DNA of 64,000 bases. Source: CASFRF01 sp031549345 (GTDB lineage Bacteria; Verrucomicrobiota; Lentisphaeria; Victivallales; Victivallaceae). The notes under the pieces are model-generated. The model saw only the letters and a program-made list of their open reading frames with translations, did not search any database and was not told the origin of the DNA. Positions 58,717 to 64,000 of the stretch are shown piece by piece (position 1 is the stretch's first letter; every line of letters begins with the position of its first letter). The stretch is taken from assembly GCA_031549345.1 (NCBI GenBank), contig JAVBPY010000003.1:496001-560000 (forward strand), read 5' to 3'. Position numbers and translations under genes: made by a program.

Positions 58717-60117
58717 ATGGAAGCGATCATTGCCACGCTGGGCTGCCGCCTCAACCGTGCCGACGAGGCGTTGTTGACCGACCGGCTTGCCCGCGCCGGA
58801 TTCGTTGTTGTTCTGGCGGCGCAAGCCGCGTCGCCGGCGCTGATCGTGCTCAATACTTGCTGCGTTACCGCCGAGGCGGAACGCAAAAGCCGTCAGGCGG
58901 CGCGCCGTTTCCGCCAGCGCTGGCCCCAGGCCAGGCTGGTGGTTACCGGTTGCGCCGCCGAGCTTGACCCCGAAGCATGGGACGAGCTTGGCGATCTTGT
59001 CCTCACCAACTCCGAGAAGCGCGGGATTGTCGATGCAATCCCCAACCTCCTTGCGGAGCCGCGAAAGATCTTCACCGTCGATTTGCCGAAACCGAAGGTG
59101 AGCAACCTGCAAAAATATTTTCTCTCCCAGCGCCCCGCCGAACCCGTGGACGCACCCCCCGCAGATGCTCCGCTGAAAATCCGCCACCGCGCCATGCGCG
59201 ACGCGGCGCCGGATGTTTTTGCCGAAGAAGCGTGGAGTCGTTTTCCGAACCGCAGCCGCGCATTCATCAAAATCCAGGAAGGGTGCGACAATTTCTGCAC
59301 CTACTGCATTGTTCCCGTCGTGCGCGGCCCCGAGCGTTCGCGCGCTTTTACCGAAGTTATGGCCGACTGCCGCCAGGCGATCGCGGCCGGCTTCCCCGAA
59401 CTTGTCTTAACCGGCGTAAACACATGCGCTTACGCCGATGGCCCTTACAATCTGGGCAAACTACTCGTTGCGCTGGGGGACGAGCCCGGGAACTTCCGCC
59501 TCCGCCTCGGTTCGACCGAGCCGCATCCCGCGAACAGCGCCCTTCCGGCGGTGATGGCCGGAATTCCGAAGATGTGCCATTTTCTTCATCTTTCGCTTCA
59601 GCATGGGTGCGACCGCGTTCTGGAGCGAATGAACCGCCACTACACGACCGCGCAATACGCCGCGTTCACCGCTTCCGCGCGCGCGCTGATGCCGGAACTG
59701 CATCTGGGCACGGACGTCATCGTAGGCTTCCCCGGCGAAACGGACGATGATTTCGAGACGATGATGGAGTTCGTAGCGTCGCAATATTTTGCGAACATCC
59801 ATATTTTCCGTTTTTCCCCGCGTCCCGGAACGCCCGCCGCCGACTTCCCGCGCCAAGTCCCGGCGCCGGTGGCCGATGCGCGTTTCCGCCGTCTCCGCAA
59901 GCTCGCGGATCTGAGCGCCGAACACTTCGCCCAAACACAGTACGGAAAACGGCGCACGGTGATTTTTGAGGAAGCGCGGCCGGATGGATTCCAGTACGGC
60001 TGGAGCGACAATTATTTAAAGATTCGAGTCCCGGCGGGCGGATATCCCCTGCGGGAAGTCATTACAATGGAGCTGACGCCGGAGAATATTTCGGCAGAGA
60101 GAGAGACGATTTTATGA
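58717..60117 (+). CDS. mtaB: tRNA N6-threonylcarbamoyladenosine methylthiotransferase (MtaB-like)
   Basis: This radical SAM enzyme adds a methylthio group to t6A37 of ANN-reading tRNAs. The 466-residue product has the N-terminal MTTase domain with cysteines in TLGCRLNRAD, NTCCVTAEAE and VTGCAAE. The radical-SAM site is EGCDNFCTYCIVP (CxxxCxxC), followed by LHLSLQHGCDRVLERMNR, VIVGFPGETDDDF and a C-terminal TRAM-like segment. The N-linker (about 120-175) is longer than usual. ATG 58717 is preferred to a TTG at 58711. It overlaps the next gene by 4 bases, so a tRNA-modification gene is embedded in a glycan operon. Confidence 0.92.
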   Translation: MEAIIATLGCRLNRADEALLTDRLARAGFVVVLAAQAASPALIVLNTCCVTAEAERKSRQAARRFRQRWPQARLVVTGCAAELDPEAWDELGDLVLTNSEKRGIVDAIPNLLAEPRKIFTVDLPKPKVSNLQKYFLSQRPAEPVDAPPADAPLKIRHRAMRDAAPDVFAEEAWSRFPNRSRAFIKIQEGCDNFCTYCIVPVVRGPERSRAFTEVMADCRQAIAAGFPELVLTGVNTCAYADGPYNLGKLLVALGDEPGNFRLRLGSTEPHPANSALPAVMAGIPKMCHFLHLSLQHGCDRVLERMNRHYTTAQYAAFTASARALMPELHLGTDVIVGFPGETDDDFETMMEFVASQYFANIHIFRFSPRPGTPAADFPRQVPAPVADARFRRLRKLADLSAEHFAQTQYGKRRTVIFEEARPDGFQYGWSDNYLKIRVPAGGYPLREVITMELTPENISAERETIL

Positions 60118-62108
60118 TGCGCTTTCGGCAGATCCACTTGGATTTTCACACCTCCGAGGCCATTCCCGGCATCGGCGCGGCATTCGACAAGACGGTGTGG
60201 CAGGAGACGCTTCGTCGCGCGACCGTCGACTCCGTTACCTGCTTCAGCACCTGTCACCACGGCTGGACGTACCATCCGACGAAAGTCGGCGCGATGCACC
60301 CGAATTTGAATTTCGATCTCCTCCGCGCCCAGATCGACGCCTGCCACGAAATCGGCGTGAACGTCCCCATCTACATCACCGCCGGGATCAACAGCCGCGT
60401 TGCCGAGTTGCATCCTGAATGGCGGGAAATCGATTCGACCGGCCAGTATTGCGGCTGGACCAAATCGCCTTTGCAACCGGGATTCCGCACACTTTGCTTC
60501 AACACGGGGTATCTCGACTACCTCTGCGCTCTGACCGAGGAAGCGGTAACGCTTTTCCCCGATCACGACGGCGTCTTTTTCGATATCATCAGCCAGAGCG
60601 AATGCTGCTGTCCGAGCTGCCTTCGCGGAATGCTCGCGGAAGGGTTGAACCCGGAGGAATCGAGCGACCGCCGCCGTTTTGCCGCGATGGTTCTGGACAA
60701 ATACTATCAACGTTCCACCGCCGCCGCGCGCGTCAACAACCCGGCGGCACGGGTGTTTCACAACTCCGGGCACATCAGCTCGGGGTGGACCGACCGCCTC
60801 AAATATTTCAGCCACTTGGAACTGGAATCGCTTCCGACGGGCGGATGGGGATACGACCATTTTCCGCAATCGGCGGCGTTCGCGTCGCAGACGGGAATGG
60901 AATTTTTGGGGATGACGGGAAAATTCCACTCCACCTGGGGCGAATTCGGCGGGTTTAAACACCCGAACGCGCTCCGTTACGAGTGTTGCGCCATGCTGGC
61001 GATGGGGGCGAAATGCAGCATCGGCGACCAGCTTCATCCGGATGGGAAGCTCGACGAATCCACCTACCGCATCATCGGCGAAGCCTACCGCGAAGTGCGC
61101 GACAAAGAGCTGTTCTGCCGCGATGCGCGTCCCGTGGTCGACGTGGCGATCCTCCCGGTGGAGGCGTTTCAGGATGTTACGGGCAACCAGGGGGCGAGCG
61201 ATGCCGATACCGGCTGCTGCCGTTTGTTGCTGGAAGCGCACGTCCCCTTCGTTATCCTTGCGCCGGGGATGGATTTTTCGCCGTACAAGGTGCTGATTCT
61301 CCCGGACGCGGTTCCGGTGGACGAAGCGTTGAAGGCCCGCCTTCTTGCGTTTCTCAAAGCCGGCGGTAAACTTGTGCTGAGCGGCGACGGCGGAGCGGGC
61401 GCCGGGCTGGATCTGGGCGGTATCTGGGCAGGACGGAGTGAAACGTCGCCGAACTACGTCGCCGTGGCCCCCGAATTTTCGCCGGATTTCTGCACAACGC
61501 CCTTTGTCATGTACGATTACTGCCGGAAGTTCCGGGTAACGACGGGGCAATCGCTCGGAAAAGTTTACGAATCGTATTTCAACCGCGATTTCCGGCATTT
61601 TTGCAGCCACCAGCATACGCCGAACCGCCCGGAGAATTCCGGGTTCGACGCGGGGGCGCTGACGGAATCGACCCTTTATTTCGCCCACCCGGTCTTCACC
61701 CTCTACAAACAGACCGGAGCGGTGGCGCTGCGCCAGTTTGCGACGAAAGCCATCCGCGCGCTCCTGGGGAAAGACCTGTTGGTGGAAACCAACCTTCCTT
61801 CGATGGCGCGGCTGACGGTTGCCGAGCAGAAAAACCGGCGGATTCTCCATCTTTTGTACGCGAATTTGATCACGCGCGGCGGTGGGCACCCCACGGTGTT
61901 CTCGTTCCAGAAGCCGATCGAAGTGATCGAGGAACTCCTGCCGTTGCACGGAGTGAAATGCTCCCTCCGCGCCGCTCGTCCTGTCGCCTCGGTTACGTTG
62001 GAACCGCAGGGGGAGTCCATTGCATTCGAGCAGAAGGACGGGGTTTGCCGTTTCACGGTTGATTCATTTGCCTGCCACCAGATGGTTGCGCTGAACTACG
62101 TAAAATGA
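60114..62108 (+). CDS. GHL6/GH151-like putative alpha-L-fucosidase
   Basis: The 664-residue product has a TIM-barrel N-terminal half (about 1-370) with RQIHLDFHTS, TCHHGWTYHP, DHDGVFFDII and HNSGHIS. A domain like the beta-galactosidase trimerisation fold follows (about 375-560; VLILPDAVPVDEALKARLLAFLKAGG split over strands), then a small C-terminal beta domain. This order is that of GHL6-plus-GH42M proteins, some of which are GH151 alpha-L-fucosidases. No signal peptide is seen, so it is probably cytoplasmic and acts on imported oligosaccharides. The ATG overlaps mtaB. The substrate assignment is tentative. Confidence 0.72.
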   Translation: MMRFRQIHLDFHTSEAIPGIGAAFDKTVWQETLRRATVDSVTCFSTCHHGWTYHPTKVGAMHPNLNFDLLRAQIDACHEIGVNVPIYITAGINSRVAELHPEWREIDSTGQYCGWTKSPLQPGFRTLCFNTGYLDYLCALTEEAVTLFPDHDGVFFDIISQSECCCPSCLRGMLAEGLNPEESSDRRRFAAMVLDKYYQRSTAAARVNNPAARVFHNSGHISSGWTDRLKYFSHLELESLPTGGWGYDHFPQSAAFASQTGMEFLGMTGKFHSTWGEFGGFKHPNALRYECCAMLAMGAKCSIGDQLHPDGKLDESTYRIIGEAYREVRDKELFCRDARPVVDVAILPVEAFQDVTGNQGASDADTGCCRLLLEAHVPFVILAPGMDFSPYKVLILPDAVPVDEALKARLLAFLKAGGKLVLSGDGGAGAGLDLGGIWAGRSETSPNYVAVAPEFSPDFCTTPFVMYDYCRKFRVTTGQSLGKVYESYFNRDFRHFCSHQHTPNRPENSGFDAGALTESTLYFAHPVFTLYKQTGAVALRQFATKAIRALLGKDLLVETNLPSMARLTVAEQKNRRILHLLYANLITRGGGHPTVFSFQKPIEVIEELLPLHGVKCSLRAARPVASVTLEPQGESIAFEQKDGVCRFTVDSFACHQMVALNYVK

Positions 62109-62189
62109 TCGCTAAGCGCCGGAACGGCGCTTGCATTTTCTTCTTTCGGTCTTACATTAATAATATTCATAACAATGAAAGTGAAGCCG

Positions 62190-63707
62190 ATGAAAAAAAC
62201 GATCTATTTCAATCAGGACAATCATCATTTTTACGGATGCCACCCCGCCTCGGACATGACGGAGGAGGGCGTGAAAGCCCTCGTGGACTTCTACGCCCGC
62301 CCCGGAACGATCAAGGGCATTTTGTTTTGCGCGAACGTGCAGCGCGCGCTCTACGACAGCGCGGTGTGGGAACACTTCAAGGATGTACAATTCGACGATC
62401 CTTTGGTGAACAACCTCCGCCTTCTCTCGGAGCGGAAGATCGACTATTTCAATATCTGGCTGAACCGTTGCCGCGAACATGAAATCGAGGCATGGATGTC
62501 CATGCGCATGAACGATTGCCACGGGAACAAGGAGTCGGAAGACCCGAACGCAACCCACTGGCACCAGTATTGGCCGAGCATGAAGTGGCGGGCGAGCCGT
62601 CATCTCCGTCGCGCGCCGTACCGTCTGGAGCGTTCCTGGGAAGGGGCCTATGACTATACGCAAAAAGAGGTGCGCGAGCACCACATGCGCCTTGTCGCGG
62701 AACTCTTCGAACGTTTCGATATGGACGGCCTGGAGCTCGATTGGATGCGCTGGGGGATGTTCTTTCCGCCGGGTTCCGAACGCGAATCCCACGCGATCAT
62801 GACCGAATTTGTGCGCGAAGTCCGCACCCTTGCCGATGCGGCCGAGAAGCGCTGGGGGCACCCGATCCGTCTGGCGCACCGCGTTCCGGCGGACCCCATC
62901 GCCTGTTTGAACTTCGGCTTCGATGTGATTAGCTGGGCCCGCGAAGGGTTTGTGGACATGGTTACGCTCTCGCATTTCCTTGGCAATTGCAATTACGATT
63001 TGCCGATCTCCACCTGGCGCGCGCTGTTGCCGGAGGGAACGGTAATCAACGCCTATGTGGAAGAGTGCGCGGAAGGACACCCGGGCGCGGTGGTCATCAA
63101 CTACGACCAACTTATGGGCGGCGCGGCCGCGGCGTGGAGTTGCGGCGCGGACAACCTTTATTTGTTCAATACCTGCTACCGTGAAACGGACAGCCGGGAA
63201 ATGCTTCTGTATATGCTTGAACGTATGGCCTCGCCGGAAGCGCTTCAAGGCACGATCCGCCGTATGGCGGCCACGTTCACCCAGGCGCGCATCGCCGGGG
63301 AACCGACCCGTTCGCGTCTGCCGGAACCGCTGACCCAGAGTCCGATCGGCGCGGAATACGGACGCATGGAGCACAACATCACCGTGCGCCTTCCCGCCGG
63401 GAAGGTGGAGAAGGGTGCCCGTTGCGTTCTGCGGATCGGCTATTCCGCCACGGCGGACCGCGCGGTTGTTTCGCGCTTTCCCGTGCGCGTGAACACTGTT
63501 CCCGTACAGCCGTGTGAATGGCCGAAGTACGAGGGGTTGAAGCCCGGTTTCAAGACCGCGCGGGCGACCGATCTCCCCAAGGATGCCGCTTTTACATGCT
63601 GTTACGAAGTTCCGCTCAACGTATTGCACGAAACGTTCAATGCCGTGGAAATTCTCCCGGAACCCGTCGCGGGCGAACTCGTCTGGGCGGAGTGGGTGAT
63701 TCTCTAA
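62190..63707 (+). CDS. Cytoplasmic TIM-barrel glycosidase-like protein, family uncertain
   Basis: The 505-residue product (ATG 62190; an in-frame ATG at 62175 would add 5 residues) looks like the barrel glycosidase-like group of Planctomycetes and Lentisphaerae (GHL10 or related). MDGLELDWMRWGMFF probably holds catalytic acids at the end of a strand. IRLAHRVPADPIACLNFGFD, WAREGFVDMVTLSHF and the C-terminal beta domain (about 395-505) follow. No signal peptide is seen. It is last in the SGNH-mtaB-GHL6 operon. I cannot name a substrate. Confidence 0.7.
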   Translation: MKKTIYFNQDNHHFYGCHPASDMTEEGVKALVDFYARPGTIKGILFCANVQRALYDSAVWEHFKDVQFDDPLVNNLRLLSERKIDYFNIWLNRCREHEIEAWMSMRMNDCHGNKESEDPNATHWHQYWPSMKWRASRHLRRAPYRLERSWEGAYDYTQKEVREHHMRLVAELFERFDMDGLELDWMRWGMFFPPGSERESHAIMTEFVREVRTLADAAEKRWGHPIRLAHRVPADPIACLNFGFDVISWAREGFVDMVTLSHFLGNCNYDLPISTWRALLPEGTVINAYVEECAEGHPGAVVINYDQLMGGAAAAWSCGADNLYLFNTCYRETDSREMLLYMLERMASPEALQGTIRRMAATFTQARIAGEPTRSRLPEPLTQSPIGAEYGRMEHNITVRLPAGKVEKGARCVLRIGYSATADRAVVSRFPVRVNTVPVQPCEWPKYEGLKPGFKTARATDLPKDAAFTCCYEVPLNVLHETFNAVEILPEPVAGELVWAEWVIL

Positions 63708-63720
63708 ATACGGATGCAAT

Positions 63721-63759
63721 AAAAAAACGCCGCACCCTTAAAGGGCGCGGCGTTTTTTT
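63721..63759 (+). terminator. Bidirectional rho-independent terminator
   Basis: CGCCGC (63728-63733) pairs with GCGGCG (63747-63752), extended by an inner CCC/GGG and an outer A-run/T-run of seven. It ends the 53.6-63.7 kb operon and, read the other way, the partial gene at 63771. Confidence 0.9.
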
Positions 63760-63770
63760 ATTTGGTTGGA

Positions 63771-64000
63771 TTACTTCTTTTCTTGTTTCTTTTCCTGCTT
63801 GGGTTGGGGCTGTGCGCCCGGGCGTCCGCCTTCGGGACGCTGGAATCCGGGGGCGCCGCCGGCGCGGCGCATCATCGCCGTTACAAGCATGTCGCGGTTT
63901 TCCAAACGCTTCGCGAGCATTTCTTTGGCTTTGGCGACGTCGTTTCCGCCTTTTTCCATGCGATCGATGGCACTCTTGAGGAGTTCGGTTTCGGCGTCGA
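63771..64000 (-). CDS. C-terminal part of an unrecognised basic protein (cut by window edge)
   Basis: The minus-strand frame is open from the window end to a TAA at 63771 and encodes at least 76 residues. A charged helical segment (ELLKSAIDRMEKGG; AKEMLAKRLENRD) leads to a Gly/Pro/Arg stretch and a Gln/Lys-rich tail (QPKQEKKQEKK). The ATG at 63959 is internal rather than the true start. Nothing identifies its function. It converges on the terminator at 63721-63759. Confidence 0.6.
   Translation of the reverse strand, partial: DAETELLKSAIDRMEKGGNDVAKAKEMLAKRLENRDMLVTAMMRRAGGAPGFQRPEGGRPGAQPQPKQEKKQEKK

Overview
The window reads as a GC-rich chromosomal segment of a Gram-negative bacterium of the PVC group, most likely a Lentisphaerae/Victivallales-type organism. 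Four things point there: abundant lipoproteins and outer-membrane lipid-transport parts, a pseudopilin of the KKAFTLIELLVVIAIIAILAG type common in Lentisphaerae, large secreted carbohydrate-active proteins, and a spc ribosomal operon without L30. The taxonomic call is inference; no rRNA gene is present.

Region 1 (1-18.5 kb, all + strand) is housekeeping. A secreted coiled-coil gene sits directly in front of rplV. A compact operon follows: rplV-rpsC-rplP-rpmC-rpsQ-rplN-rplX-rplE-rpsN-rpsH-rplF-rplR-rpsE-rplO-secY. After a terminator come cmk, a YbgC-like thioesterase, manA, argS, murJ and ribBA. A separate promoter then starts two lipoprotein genes (a TPR protein and a PqiC-like ABC auxiliary lipoprotein), thyX, pdxA and a SurA-like chaperone.

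Region 2 (18.5-20 kb) is a mostly non-coding, hairpin-rich stretch. Two related structured repeats flank a lone AT-rich orphan gene.

Region 3 (20-26.7 kb, - strand) is a five-gene operon: a glucosylglycerate-phosphorylase-like GH13_18 enzyme, a PMT/ArnT-type membrane glycosyltransferase, an RlmN-like radical SAM enzyme, a small lipoprotein, and an unusual fusion of the phospholipid-transport lipoprotein MlaA with an alpha/beta-hydrolase.

Region 4 (26.7-46 kb) is a surface/secreted polysaccharide-processing region. Two very large secreted proteins and a TPR protein lie on the + strand. They converge on a - strand operon: GT2 glycosyltransferase, pseudopilin, RsbW-like kinase, CstA and an Aah/TibC-type protein heptosyltransferase. 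A 1657-residue secreted glycosidase-like protein diverges from that operon, followed by tRNA-Arg(TCT).

Region 5 (46-64 kb) carries a pyruvyltransferase/ferredoxin/FrhB fusion, then a - strand operon (glycyl radical enzyme, aconitase, uracil-DNA glycosylase, PaaI-like thioesterase). Divergent from it is a + strand operon of four tandem SGNH/GDSL hydrolases, mtaB and two glycosidase-like TIM-barrel genes, ending at a bidirectional terminator. The last gene is cut by the window edge.

Taken together, the accessory half looks like a set of secreted glycan deacylation and hydrolysis systems plus surface glycosylation, driven by a few recognisable sigma70-like promoters. The most unusual items are the MlaA-hydrolase fusion, the heptosyltransferase/CstA/RsbW/pseudopilin operon, the four-gene SGNH array and the multidomain giant proteins. 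Start codons were chosen by Shine-Dalgarno (SD) spacing, gene overlap and family length. Domain boundaries are estimates from reading the translations.
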